Source: Gadus chalcogrammus (Eukaryota; Chordata; Actinopteri; Gadiformes; Gadidae). Taken from it: DNA of 64,000 nt. Of this stretch, positions 11,440-23,950 are shown piece by piece. Numbering within the stretch: position 1 is the first letter of the stretch; the number at the start of each line of letters is the position of its first letter. Below the pieces are notes generated by a model. It saw only the letters and a program-made list of their open reading frames with translations. It made no database searches and had not been told where the DNA came from. Where the stretch lies: assembly GCF_026213295.1 (NCBI RefSeq), contig NC_079414.1:4050312-4114311 (forward strand), written 5' to 3'. The translations under genes were made by a program, and so were the position numbers.

Positions 11440-14400
11440 TAGGGTTGCCAACTTTCAGAAATTAAAATAAGGGACGCCCACCACGGCCCCGACTCCTGTG
11501 GGGCGGGGCGCCCGCAGCAGTGGTATGTTTTATTTTGTGCTGGTGTTTTTAGTAAAGGGTTGATCAAGAAAGGAATTAGTCATACTTAAAGCTTGAAATG
11601 CTTTATTACCACATAACATTCTCTTATAAAGTGCAGTCAATTAAATCTTGAATGAAATCTCTTTGTGTGGCGTGTGCAGCAATGAACTTTTAAAATATAA
11701 ACAAAATAAACTGAGAACTTCATGTTACTTTTTAAGTGCATAACTATAGGGACTCTCTTTGAACATTTTTACAAAAAAAAACAGTACAAATAAACAACAA
11801 AAACACTTATAAACTTATGTAAAAAAAGAAAGTGCAAAACATTACTCCTTCCCTCAACATTACTCCTCCCCTCAAAACTGTTACTTATTTTTCCAGGTGT
11901 ACTTCTTGTTACTCCTTGCAGCACTGAGTAACTCTTTGTCTTTCAAAGCGCTGTTGAAAAACTCTGAACAGGACTGCTCAAAGTTGAGAGTGATCAGGAG
12001 CTCACTTCTCATGAGCTCTGTGGAGCACCCGTTCCTGCAGTCACTCCATTTGTAGGCCATTCTGGAGAAGATCCTTTCCACACATCCAGTGGATGCTGGG
12101 ATGCTCAGGATGTGTCTGGTGATAGACAGCATGTTTGGCAGGTCAGCTACTCGAAAGAGAGCCACCCACCTGGCAGCCACACCTTTGGACTTCCATTCAT
12201 CTTCAGCATCTTCTTTGAGCCTCTTCAGAATGGGTTTTGCTGTGGAGCATTCATCATAAAGTTCATCCATGTTGACTTTATGGATGAGGTTGAGCTTGGT
12301 GGTCACCCTCTCAATGTCAGTAAAGGTCATGGTGCCATGGTGCAGAGAGAGAGGAGACTACAACCAGTAGTCTTCCGAAAAGTTGAACCATTTCTCAACA
12401 TATGAGAGTGCTGTGTTGAGGAATGCAGTAAAATCTGCCCTTGCCATGTCAGCATCAAGTGGACGGAGACGCTGCAGCTTCAATTTAGTTAAGTAGCCAT
12501 ATAACTGTTAATCTCGTCTCTGTGTGAGCTTTTGCTCGAAGTTTTCCATGATGGAATATAACTCAACACAGGTGGTTTCATCACTCTCCAGCTTCTTTAC
12601 AACTTCCTCAAAGAGAGAGAGGATATTATTGCAGAAAAGAAGGTTAACCTCCACAATGTCTCCATCTTCCTCAGTTGAGTCCTCACTGAACTTTGACAAT
12701 GCTCGAAGTTGTTTGGGACACTCCTCTCCCCAGGCTGATGAAGTACGATTTCAGTGCAATCCAGGTTTGCATTAGCCGGGTGATGGCTGGATTAAGGGAG
12801 AGCCACCTGGTTGTGACATGTCGCAGAATTTCCTGGAACTCAACATCACAAAACCTACAAAACTCTTTGAGTGATTCTCTTCGTTTGGCAGATGTGGAAA
12901 AGAAGGCATAGACCTTCAGCACAACATTTTCCACATCTACAGTGAGCTGGTCAAGAGCATGCTTCACTGTGTTGTGCAAAATATGGGCATGGCAGTTTCC
13001 TTGCAGCAGATCTTTTTGTTACTTCTTCTAGTTGGTGAAGACAGAGTTGTGAATTCTATAATTCACATTTGTGTTTTCTGCAGTGCACTAAATGCTGTCA
13101 CATGATCCAACGATAAGCCAAATTTGTCAAGCGACTGCTCAATGAGAGCTACAATCCCAGCAGCGGACTCATCTGCATTTTCAATGAAATCCAGCATTTT
13201 GTTGGTGACCCCGCATTCTGGACTGAAGTATTGAACAGCAAGGGGGAACATCTTCCTGTTGCCTTTATTTGATGCATCTGTCTGAATGGAAAATGGGAGG
13301 GGTTTATCTGATGTTAGAGCCTTGAGAACATCAGCCACTGCCTTTGGAGCAAGGACATCTTTAACCACTGCCTCTGCCTTTGTTCTCCCTATACATTTTC
13401 TTTTTTACAATTTTTGAATCCAGGAGAATCTTTTGATTCAGTTTATGTGCACAGTCAACACTGTTGTAGCTGAGGTTGTGTCTGACTGTGTGGTACACCT
13501 GTGTCACCTCAGCTGCGGTAATATAGAGAGGAGGAGTGGGATGACATATTGTTGATTAAATTGAACATTTGTCTGCTGCCTGTCTTGTCACTCGAAAATA
13601 AGTCAGGTCATCCAAACAGTTAAACCACACTAATAATATAATTGATGTAATGATCACTGAACACTGCATTCCTCAAAAATATAAAAATTGTGACACAGAA
13701 TACACAGAAAGCTCTACAAACATTTTTAATCTAGGAAATGTATGTATATTAAAGAATAAAGGTTTTCTTTTAACAAATGTATTTATTTATTTATTAACTG
13801 TTAATCCATTAGTATGATTTGTTCTTTAAATGGCCATATATAATATTTATATACTTCTGTATATTAAATAAATGGTCGTTCATTCGACTTTTAAAACTCA
13901 ACATCCTAAACAATCAATCAAACCACAACAGTTTACTAAAATAGGCTCTGCCCATGCACTGCGATGTTCTGGCAAAAGCACAACCAGATAGGAAATCAAT
14001 CACAACATAATGTCCCATACCATATCAACCTCAGGAGATGATTGGGGTATGAAGAACTGTGACACTGACGCTTGGGTCTTCTGTGATCTTTCGTGTCTGC
14101 AGTGTTGCTCTCCTGTTGCATGCTGTCTGATGTCAGACAGCCCACCGTGCGCCACTGAAAACACTCGCCGACATATTTTACAACTTGCCTTGTAAACATC
14201 TCCACTGACGCTGTCCAGTCAAGGATGTGCGTCTTCCCACTCACGTCCGTACTTCTGCAAGCGTTTACGCTTTTGAGGACGTGGTGGAATATCGGGTGTA
14301 GTGGACATTTTTAAAAGGCGCGGGTTTTGTGAGCAGCGCCGGTGTGTGGTGTCTGTCGCTAGGCAACAATGACCACCACACGCATGCGCAGACACACAGA

Positions 14401-14639
14401 TGACCAGAGCGGGTCTTGCATAGATCCCGCCGCGACAATTTTGCTGACCGTAGTATTCCCTGTGTTTTGTTTTGATCATTATTGTTAGATTTAGTATTTG
14501 TGTGTGTGACAGACATGTGTATTGGACATTTATGGAAATACGGAACAAATTGCGTCCCGTATTGGTTCAATACGGGACGCAACATTTAATTGCCGAATAA
14601 GGGACGATTCCGTATTTTACGGGACGGTTGGCAACCCTA
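11440..14639. mobile_element. 3.2-kb hAT transposon with degenerate transposase, 8-bp TSD
   Basis: The ends TAGGGTTGCCAAC and GTTGGCAACCCTA are inverse complements, flanked by exact 8-bp repeats CATGTATC at 11432-11439 and 14640-14647. Subterminal regions share RGGGACG motifs. A broken transposase gene runs on the minus strand inside (11881-14310). The element is inserted in a host repeat containing ACACATTTAAGCTAG, which resumes on its right side. Confidence 0.93.
11881..14310 (-). pseudogene. hAT transposase with BED-type finger, broken
   Basis: Reading 5' to 3' on the minus strand from the ATG at about 14310: a lysine/arginine-rich N-terminus, then a BED/U1-like finger (CKICRRVFS followed by H-x-H residues) in a shifted frame near 14050-14230. 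After an AT-rich stretch without coding signal (about 13400-14000), catalytic-core pieces follow: 13063-13368 (MVKDVLAPKAV, then FSIQTDASNKGNRKMFPLAV), 12683-12979 (HVTTRWLSLNPAITRL) and 12508-12699 (an acidic helical piece). The hAT C-terminal dimerisation region is at 11881-12330 (SIPASTGCVERIFSRMAYKW). Stops and frameshifts separate the pieces, so no intact enzyme is encoded. The gap at 13400-14000 may be an intron or an insertion. Confidence 0.8.
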
Positions 14640-14738
14640 CATGTATCACACATTTAAGCTAGTGTAACCTGCGTTGTGTTTTGTTTCCCTTCAAGCATTG
14701 GACTCGGACGCTCAGCATTGGATGCAGCGGTTTTATTG

Positions 14739-15300
14739 CCTGCACAATGGGTCAGCAACATAAAGGACAGGTTTAGAGCATTTCCTGGTCCGCCTGCAGC
14801 AGTTACCGTCTTTTCTGCTCTATAATTTATTATATATATTTAAAACAGTTGCGCTAAACAGCGCGCATAAACAGGTGATCCCTCCCCTCATGTGGCGACC
14901 AGCGGTATTGCATGTAAAAATGGCGGGACCGGCTAGATTTTGAATGCTAGCATTGAATGCTAGCAACGCCACAAGTGGGATTATAAACATACATTTAACT
15001 AAAACAACCTATCGGTTACCTGCACAATGGGTCAGCAACATAAAGGACAGGTTTAGAGCATTTCCTGGTCCGCCTAGACAAAATACATACAATATTACAA
15101 ATGCAAACGAAAATCAAAACTCAAATAAAAGAAACAATACAATGCCAAATATATGAAGAGTGTATTAAACAACCGTCTACAGATAAGTGACAATGATATT
15201 GATGAATTACTGAATCAATGAATTACTTTAATAAAAGTTTCATGCGGACACGTTTTATGCTCAACCTACCTGCAGCAGTTACCGTCTTTTCTGCTGCAGG
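14739..15300. repeat. Direct repeat with and without a 190-bp internal segment
   Basis: The ~60-bp sequence starting CCTGCACAATGGGTCAGC and ending GGTCCGCCT occurs at about 14739-14798 and 15019-15078. In the first copy it is joined directly to GCAGCAGTTACCGTC. In the second copy about 190 bp (15079-15269) intervenes before the same GCAGCAGTTACCGTC. Confidence 0.8.
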
Positions 15301-15399
15301 ATATCCGGAATACAACATTAACAACATATCAAAATAAAAGTCTTGACCCAATGATACAGGATTTAACTATACACATACTCATTTTATTTGTTCCGTTAC

Positions 15400-15780
15400 A
15401 CTAGCACACATGTAATCACACATAGCTGCACATACTATGCTCCATTTCACAGAAAATATGTAATCACACATAGCTGCACATACTATGCTCCATTTCCCAG
15501 AAAATGTGCTCAGCTATCTTAACATTTATCACACATTTAAGCTAGCACACATGTGCTCAGCTATCTTAACATGTATCACACATTTAAGCTAGCACACATG
15601 TAATCACACATAGCTGCACATACTGTGCTCCATCTCACAGATAATATGTAATCACTCATAGCTGCACATAGTATGCTTCATTTCACTGAAAATGTGCTCA
15701 GCTATCTTAACCTGTATCACACATTTAAGCTAGCACACATGTAATCACACATAGCTACACATACTATCACTGACATAGCT
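15400..15780. repeat. Tandem array of two alternating ~47-bp units
   Basis: Units containing AATCACACATAGCTGCACAT and GCTCAGCTATCTTAACATGT alternate, each about 43-48 bp, with roughly eight units in total. They are related to the flanks of the hAT element at 11440. Confidence 0.85.
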
Positions 15781-15855
15781 GCACATACTATGCTCCATTT
15801 CACAGAAAATTGCTCACCTTGCTCCAAAATTAATGACTGTGGATTCAAATGGTGG

Positions 15856-16376
15856 TGCCATGCCAAATTTGTACCGGCTGCAAAATTTGTACCGGGCGCG
15901 TCATCCATACGTATCCATTCCAAACCTGCCTGGCAACAGATGATCGCGTCGTCCAAATATAAAGTAAAAACACTTGTTTTTACTTTATATTTGTATTGTA
16001 TTTAATTGTTTAATCAAATTTAGCTAGTAAACTGAGTGTTTAAAGCGGGTTTCAAAAAACATTCGCGCTCATGTTGCCAAAGACGAAATAACATAATACA
16101 GAAAACGGATCGCTAGATAACACTGGTTTTTACTTTATATTTGTATTGTATTTAATTGTTTAATCAAATTTAGCAAGTAAACTGAGTGTTTAAAGCAGGT
16201 CAAGGACGAAATAGCACAATACAGATAACGGATCGCTAGATAGAAGGTTCGCGAATGTCCGTGAACCTTTCACGTCGTTCGACGCGATCATCTGTTGCCA
16301 GGCAGGTTTGGAATGGATTACGTATGGATGACGCGCCCGGTACAAATTTGGCAGCCGGTACAAATTTGGCATGACA
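15856..16376. mobile_element. MITE, TG..CA ends, 4-bp TSD, copy 1
   Basis: Inverted ends (CATGCCAAATTTGTACCGGC and its inverse) continue inward through GTACCGGGCGCGTCATCC and the GATGATCGCGTCG region. The flanks are GTGG at 15852-15855 and 16377-16380. A second family member lies at 52051-52642, also with a 4-bp duplication. An internal stretch containing TTTTACTTTATATTTGTATT occurs twice (about 15974 and 16130). No coding capacity. Confidence 0.85.
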
Positions 16377-16499
16377 GTGGCTCGTGCCGTTGTTGACGGA
16401 ACAAGAATTCACAATTCTCTCCTGTCTTGCGATTGGTTGTAAGATTGAACCAATCAAAAATGTTTCCGCCCTCAGGAAAACTTTGAGTTAAGAAAATTC

Positions 16500-17060
16500 C
16501 CACAAGCAGATTTTGTGGACCAGCAGACGAGTAGCTTGGGCGGGGAGAACTCGGCGGCAGCCCGGCAGCTCAGCTACGGAAGTACAATCCCTTTCTCTGC
16601 CGGACTGCTCCTGAGCTCCCCCCGCCGGAGCTGCCGGACTGCCGGCAGTCCGGAGGAGAAGACATGCAGGAGAAATAGATTGTAATCCCGGAGCTGAGCT
16701 GCCGGACAGCCACCGAGCTACCCCGACGAGCCGCGGTCGAAGCCGTCAAGCCGCAGCCGATGCTTCGGTGGCAGTCTGGCAGCTCCGGCGGGTGGACTCC
16801 GGGAGCTGAACTGCCGAAGCTAGCAGGTCCGGCGGGGGAGCTCAGCGGCAGTCCGGCAGCTCCAGCGCGGGGAGCTCGGCGGCAGTCCGGCAGCTCCAGC
16901 GCGGGGAGCTCGGCGGCAGTCCGACAGCTCAGCTCCCGGAGTACAATCCCTTTCTCCGCCATGTCCCGGTTCATGGACTTCAGAGAGTCAAGGCCAAATT
17001 CCTTTCCCCCAATTCTTCTCAACCATGGCCAAGATATCCCCCACTACGAGTCTTTACTTG
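16500..17060. repeat. GC-rich inverted-repeat element with GGCAGTCCGGCAGCTC units
   Basis: GTACAATCCCTTTCTC/TGCC appears at about 16580 and 16941, and on the opposite strand near 16690, framing many copies of GGCAGTCCGGCAGCTC in both orientations. The right end (CCATGTCCCGGTTCATGGAC, then TCCTTTCCCCCAATTCTTCT) matches the inner repeat at 37720-37830, so both belong to one dispersed family. Confidence 0.7.
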
Positions 17061-17099
17061 TTGTGGAGCAGAGACGTCAGACGCAGTCTTTATGATTGC

Positions 17100-19240
17100 T
17101 GAGGTGCACAAAGCTTTTGGCCATGATATTAGATACATTATATAAAATGAAATACCCATGTAATATTATTATTATATTATATTATATAGATAAAGAGCTC
17201 CAGGAGTCCACAAACTGCAACAATCCCTTCTCCTCCATGCTGTGGTTCAGTCTGACAGCTCATTGGTCAATGGGCAGCAGCTCCTTTGCATTAAAGCTAC
17301 AGAAACACCAGAAACAGCGCATTCTGAAGGGACTGAAACCGAGGGGAATAGCGGTAGGCGAGATTTTTTTTCCTAAAATCAATTTCCAGCAAACAGCTTC
17401 AAAAACATGTTTTCTGGAACTCGAATATGTTCACTTGTTGAGAAACACCATAATATGTCTCCTTTAAAAAAAACGAATCGATATATGATTTGGCTTCATT
17501 TAAAGAACAAGGTTTTGGGATGTTGAAACGTTAGCAATGTATTACGGCCACTTTTGTATTGTCAACTATAAAAAAAAGCATATTTCTGTCTTATGAGTAG
17601 ATTTTAAATAGATTTTAAGCCTACACATGTTTTACTTTTTCAGCATGTGGACACAAACTCCCCCAAACTGATGAACACTATCTTTATTGGAGCATTTTGT
17701 GCTGTGATGACCACTCAATTCTGTTGTCCCCTTGTTAAGGCAGGGAGCTACATCAAATAAATAGATAAAAACGTTCACACATTTAAACACAAACACACAC
17801 ATACATACAATTAATTTAGTTAGTTAGTTGAAAATAAAATCATATTCACTGTCTATGTAGATTCTGTGTCATATCTCTATTCACAAACTAGTATGCCTAA
17901 TTGCTAGCAATTAATCACTATGTTTTAGACATTAAAACATGTTACAGATTACAACATATAAAAGCAGAAAATTAAAAACCCAAAAATGACAAAAAATTAA
18001 ATTCCCGAAAAATCTAAGCAGAAGAAGACATAAGGCAAATAAAAGCAAAAAGTCCAGATTTTAGAAAAAGGTTTTCTCTAACTGTCTACTACATACAATC
18101 AATTGCATACATTTATTGCTCACACTGTGCCTGCACAGAAACAGTTGTCGAGAGGGGGAGCAAATGTCATCACAGATAACCCAAGTCTATCGGACGACTC
18201 TCTTTCCATTCACTACTGAACTACCCAGCCTTCAATGGACATGGGAAACAAGTGTTAGGTCTGGTCCGTTAAAACAGCTTCTAATTCTTGTGATGTACAC
18301 ATACACCAGTACATTACCCCTTAAGAGTCACTAAGAAATACTTACTGACCAGCACAGAGCTAGGACTTAAAAGTAAAAAAAATTGGCAGCAAGAGCCAAC
18401 ACCATCAAAAGAAAAAAATATATACTTTGAAATATGTATAAATCACATGCCTACATATGATAAGACAAAAAATATTGTTTACGCTTACAAGATAATTCTA
18501 ACATAGTCACCAACCTATGCCACAAAACATTAGTTTGGTATGGAAAAAAAGGGGGTGAAAAGATAGCATGATGGGTATAAAGTTGTACTATCTGATAGAT
18601 GATAAAGATCTCCCAGCCTCAAGTGGAGAAAGAAATAATTACATAACAGTACTTATTGTACAGAGTTATTTACGTAGCTTAAAGCTACTCCTGACATTAT
18701 GATACAGCAACAGTGCAATTACATTGTCCGTTTAATAGAAAAGCATTCTCTGATACTCCTAATTTATTCAAAGCAATTACCATTGAGGAGCATTTTTATG
18801 GCCTCTGTCCAAGGGAAAAGCAATAATCGAACAAACAAAGGAACAAAACAAATTAAATAGTTAGCAAACACAAAATAAATATAATGCAATTGGTGTATAT
18901 TTGACCAGTAATGGTGCTGCTCTGTGGTCTAATGTTAATGTGTGGTAGAGCCTGAAATACACTTCTGCTTGTATGCAGAGGCGCACTCCCAGAATTTAAC
19001 ATCGCCTTGCTTATGTCTGGGAGGTTAATCTCAACCAATCGGGATTTGATCAAGCAGGGAACAGGTGTAGTGTTATTTTTTGACAGCCAGAATAAATGAA
19101 GGCACCTTGTGAATTCAGAGGACTGTAATATCAGTTGGTTGCGATACAACTACAGCTCTCCAGCACTACATTTGATTGGTTACTAGGAGTTTATAACAGT
19201 TCATTGCCCTCATGATCCACACAGTCCTCAGCCTGCTCAA
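17100..19240. other. AT-rich stretch without a recognised gene
   Basis: Open frames are short and lack recognisable motifs. No paired inverted ends, long microsatellite or splice-supported exon was seen. Confidence 0.5.
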
Positions 19241-20104
19241 TATGGAGGTAGATTTGTGTCTTTATTATGCAATCAAAAATGAGAGGTATGAGATCAAAAC
19301 TTTCCACACTGCAATCAAAAAATAGGTTTGAGAGCAAAACTTTCCACACTGCAATCAAAAAATAGATTTCAGAGCAAAACTATCGACACTGCAATCAAAA
19401 AATGTTTCATTGCAAGATAAATTAATGTAATAAAAATTGTATTAATGGGAATCCAAAAGTTTTGTTTGCAAATCCAAAAGTTTTGATTGCAAATCCAAAA
19501 GTTTTGTTTGCGAATCCAAAAGTTTTGTTTGCGAATCAAAAAGTTTTGCTTGCGAATCCAAAAGCTTTGCTTGCGAATCCAAAAGCTTTGCTTGCTGTTG
19601 AGCTGAATCTCGTGGGCGGGACCTACGCCGAAAGATGTAAGACACGTCTCTATGGGCCAGTCTCAATCGGAGTGACAGCTTGGCACTCAAACTCCGATTG
19701 AGACTGGCCCATAGAGACGTGTCTTACATCTTTCGGCGTAGGTCCCGCCCACGAGATTCAGCTCAACAGCAAGCAAAGCTTTTGGATTCGCAAGCAAAGC
19801 TTTTGGATTCGCAAGCAAAACTTTTGGATTCGCAAGCAAAACTTTTTGATTCGCAAACAAAACTTTTGGATTCGCAAACAAAACTTTTGGATTTGCAAAC
19901 AAAACTTTTGGATTTGCAAACAAAACTTTTGGATTCCCATTAATAATTTTTTTATCACATTAATTTATCTTGCAATAATTTTTTTTTTGATTGCAGTGTG
20001 GAAAGTTTTGCTCTCAAACCTATTTTTTGATTGCAGTGTGGAAAGTTTTGCTCTCAAACCTATTATTTTTGATTGCATAATAAAGACACAAATCTACCTC
20101 CATA
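19241..20104. mobile_element. 864-bp near-complete palindrome (foldback transposon), 6-bp TSD
   Basis: The left half (from TATGGAGGTAGATTTGTGTC) and right half (to its exact inverse) match over almost the whole length, meeting near 19680. Flanks are GCTCAA at 19235-19240 and 20105-20110. Each arm contains an array of 21-bp units of the type AATCCAAAAGTTTTGTTTGC. The centre holds a unique inverted pair around CTCCGATTGAGACTGGCC. Because the unit is 21 bp, both strands show artificial heptapeptide-repeat frames. No gene is encoded. Confidence 0.92.
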
Positions 20105-20110
20105 GCTCAA

Positions 20111-22109
20111 CCCCCACTAACAAGTTACTTCAAGCTGAAGCAACTGATCCCTCCACTGGGATCCCAGTCATCCGCAATGCCCACATTTGGGTTGAACAAC
20201 TGCGACCTGAATGATTTTGAAGGATTGTGGGAGAAATCCATGTCCTTGAACCCAGCCAACTCCCTCTCCAAGCAAACGGCACGGAGTAGCGAGTATAAAT
20301 CTGAAAGATGATGTGATCGAAACAAAAGTTAGGGCAATGAACGGAGTGGAAAATACCGTTTTTCAGCACTCTGGATCGTGCGGAAGGGAGACATGGCAGC
20401 AAGATTTAAGGAACGAAACAGCCACCTTGTTGCTGTGTGCCTTTAGATTTAATTCTGCAGTAGTTTACTGTTGCATGCCAGTTTCTAAAGAGTGAAATCG
20501 CCTATCTACAGATGAAAAATGGAATACACAGAATCTCTTCGATAGAGACTCCGGTTCACTAGCATCCATACCTACAGGATGATGGCCTTGTAGCTGGGAT
20601 TAGTATTTAAAGCATCCATGGCAAGCTGCGAGAACTCTTCTTCAACATTGAACAGTATTCAGTGAGAACAGACGGAGCATGTTGCACAGGAGGAAATCAC
20701 AGCTGATTCACCTGGCATTCAAGGAAGGAAGGAGGAACCTTACAAGCATATTCCATGGGGAACGGAAGGAGGGACTGCTGAGGAGGTTCATCACATCTTC
20801 AAAGTGTCAGGGTCAGAAGAGTCAGCCTGTTTGAGCATGTATTGTTTTGTTGCTTTTTGGAAATGTGTGGAAAATGTCAGTGACAAGCGTACACATTATT
20901 TCATCATTGGCTTTGCTGCCAAGAAGAGGGTGTGATTGTGGGAGTGTGTGTGGATGATGGCTGGTTTAAGCAGCCTCAACTGGCCGAGTCTGATTGGACT
21001 CTGCGGCTGGGTGAGGCGGCATGCCTGTTGCATAATTGACATACTTATAACATACATATTGAGTAATCAATGTGGACAGGTTAAACAAGCAATCACCACA
21101 CACCATTGGGGAGACATCTCCTGCATGGCAGTTGAGCACTATTATCATGTTAATTTACTGCAACCTTTACACTACCCGGATCTCTAACATCACCACCCTT
21201 TATCGGGAGGAGCCCAATAGAAGTCACCCAGGTGGAGTTGGGGAGCAATTGGCTATGCTACAGTGATGTCAACGTTGTTTCATTCGGTAGAATTGGTGCT
21301 AGTTTTGCATTACATCAATGAGGGTGGGCAGGCTGACCAGTGTCTGCTGTGGTCATACGCAGCGTATTACGGCACTAGTGTGGCGAGACAGCCCATATTC
21401 TTGTTGCTAGACAGAGTCATAAGACAGAGGGGGACAGTTGTGCCCTCTGTCATTTCTGATGCCCCCTTGTCTGGTCAATCCTGCCGCCTGGGTCTGATCT
21501 TTTCCCCAACCTTTTGAGATAATCCTGAACTTGCGATTTATTCTTCAGTTTCCTGCTAATTAACTGTCTGACCTCACTCCCATGAACCAACTTTCAAAAC
21601 CTAAAAAGCAGATGGACCAATCAGCGCTAGGGAGAGAATGTTTTAGGAACGTCTATAAGCCTTACGCTGTAAACAACTCTCCTCAGAATCAAAGAAGGAC
21701 TGAAGCTCTGGCTCACTTTGCTATTGATGAATCCAATCGGAAGAAAAGCAAAAACATATATCCCTCTTTGAAAAGTCTTCAGCGTAAACGTCTTATTTTA
21801 CATTGTTATTCAGTGAATTTCAGATAAAGCATTTGGAATTGGTGCACGTAAGTGGTTATGAGTGCTGTTTGTTGTCTTTCTGGGATTTGGTAGTTTTAAG
21901 GGAGCGAGGCCAAACTGATCTTCAGCGAGAAACTGAAATGTGGACCCGTCCAGGATGAACCACAAGGTTATCTTTCGTGTCTTTTAATAAAATAAAACCC
22001 CGCTAGGCTAGTCCATGAAGAATTACTTAGTTTTGTCTGTGTGTGAAGCCTGCTTTCTGAAGCCATTGTGATGGGAATTATTGCACCCTATTGACCGGAT
22101 ATGATAAAG
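20111..22109. other. Intergenic stretch with a dispersed repeat
   Basis: 20930-21010 (TGGTTTAAGCAGCCTCAAC, then GAGTCTGATTGGACTC) recurs inverted at about 28300-28395 in slc43a1 intron 9. Open frames at 20125-20500 on both strands have no family motifs that I recognise. Nothing else can be supported. Confidence 0.5.
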
Positions 22110-23109
22110 CCAATACCCGAGATGGGACAAAGTCACTGTTTGGCAAGTCCCAAGTGAGCCCAAGTCTTAGCAGTCAAGTCCGAGTCGAGTCCCAAGTCAA
22201 GACAGGGAAAGGCAAGTCGAGTCCAAGTCAAAGTCACACCAAAGTCATGTCGAGTCCAAGTCCAAGTCCCAAACTTTCCAAAGTCTTGAACAGATCACCA
22301 TGTTTTTTTCTTACTTTCATTATTAGGCTATTGATAATACTTTCAACATATCACTCTAATGTACAGTTAAGAGTGAGATTTTGTTGGGGGGGGGGGGGGA
22401 TATTAACATGTAACTGCATACAAAGGTGACATGGTGACTAATGTATGATAGTAAGCATTATTGGCCCTTAACACTAATATTCAGAAACAACACTGCCGCA
22501 AAAGGCTATTGGCTTAAGCAACACCAGTAGAGACATATACTTTTCCCTGAACTTTTGAACGTTGCAAAAGCATAACTTTTGCAAAAAAGCATAAATATAT
22601 ATAACTATATATTTATGTGGCATTCAGTCCAATGCTTAAAATATATCTTTGGCATTCAGTAGGCCAATGCTGTGGTACAGTGTTTAAAGTATGACCAAGT
22701 GTTTATTTCTGTTCAATAGATAGAACTTTATCAATCCCCTGTAGGAGAAATTTGTTAATGTTTGTCCCTATAAAACAATAATGGTAAAGCTAATATATAC
22801 AAAACATGACGGTAACTAAGTAAGTCAAACCGTCCAATCTGAAGGCTCTACTTAACCACTCCCCCTACTCACTTCCACCTATGCAAAGCGAACAGAACTG
22901 AGTAGGGGAGGGCGTAGCCTAACTAGTTTGTTAACGACCCAGAGAAACGCAACGCCAATTCAATGTGAACATGTATGAGGCTTTAATAAAATCCCGGACG
23001 ATTCCGCCACACATTTTCTTTTAAATGCCTCAAAAAGAGGGCATGTCCGGGCAAAAGAGGACGTCTGGTTACCCTATGTACGGGAAATCCATTTGATTCC
23101 TACCTGTTC

Positions 23110-23950
23110 CACTCTTACGCCTCGTGCCCACTACCTCCGTCCGTTGACTGATCCCCATTGACTAACGCCTCGTGCCCACTACCGCCGTCCGTTGACTGAT
23201 CCCCATTGACTTGAATGGGGAGGACGCGCACTGCATGTGGATCAGTCTGTCCGTGGACTTCGGCTTCCGTCAAAAGAGCTGAAAAATGTCTTTCAAACTT
23301 TTTCGAGCAGCGAGGATCCGTCATCCCAATCAGATCGCAGTAGGCATATTTACGCACTGTGACGCGACTCGGGCTATGCGAATCACTGGGAAAAGGGGTT
23401 ATTCTGATCGAAACCAAGCAGGAAGAAGCGGGAAGAAACCCGGCGAAGCGATTTGATTGGCTGAAGGATGCCTGCAACGACACTCCCCCATCAGTTCAGG
23501 CAAAGCCTACCACGTCCGTTGACTGACGGAGGTAGTGGGCATGTAAGCGTACCGCTTACATGCCCACTACCTCCGTCAGTCAAAGGCCGTGGGAAGGCGT
23601 GCTGACTGGTATGGGGAGTAGCGTAGTCTTTGCAGAGGCATCCGTCAGCCAATCAAATCACTTCGCCGGGTCTTCCCGCTTCTTCCTGCTTGTTGCGATG
23701 CAAGATGACCCGCTTTCCTGCTTTCCAGTATCGTCAGAGCCCGAGTCGCGTCACAGTGCTTAAATTCGCATACGCGATTGATGGATGACGTATCCGTCGC
23801 TGCCCGAAAAGTTGAAAATGTTTCAACTTTTTGACGGAGCGAAGGCTCCAACGGAACGGACGGATCCACAATGCATTGCGCGTCTGTCCCCATTCAAAGT
23901 CAATGGGGATCAGTCAACGCACGGAGGTAGTGGGCACGAGGCGTGACGGT
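23110..23950. mobile_element. Nested palindromic repeat with CTACCTCCGTCC ends
   Basis: Left 23115-23545 and right 23556-23945 are imperfect inverse copies: CCTCGTGCCCACTACCTCCG at left and CGGAGGTAGTGGGCACGAGG at right. The left end is further duplicated in tandem (about 23118 and 23166). The centre is the perfect hairpin at 23521-23581. Confidence 0.8.
23521..23581. repeat. Perfect 29-bp inverted repeat, 3-bp spacer
   Basis: 23521-23549 and 23553-23581 are exact inverse complements separated by TAC, centred on GTAAGCG/CGCTTAC. This could extrude as a cruciform. Confidence 0.95.

Noticed and set aside
16570..17095. Overlapping 111- and 150-codon frames on opposite strands
   Set aside because: They are produced by the GGCAGTCCGGCAGCTC inverted repeats of a dispersed element also found at 37530-37830.
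19442..19943. Heptapeptide-repeat open frames (ANPKVLF and DSQTKLL types)
   Set aside because: They arise from the 21-bp repeat arrays of a foldback element and appear symmetrically on both strands.
20111..20500. Candidate exon on either strand with fairly non-repetitive coding-like sequence
   Set aside because: No family match could be recalled, frames are short, and no splice-linked partner exon was found. Left unannotated.
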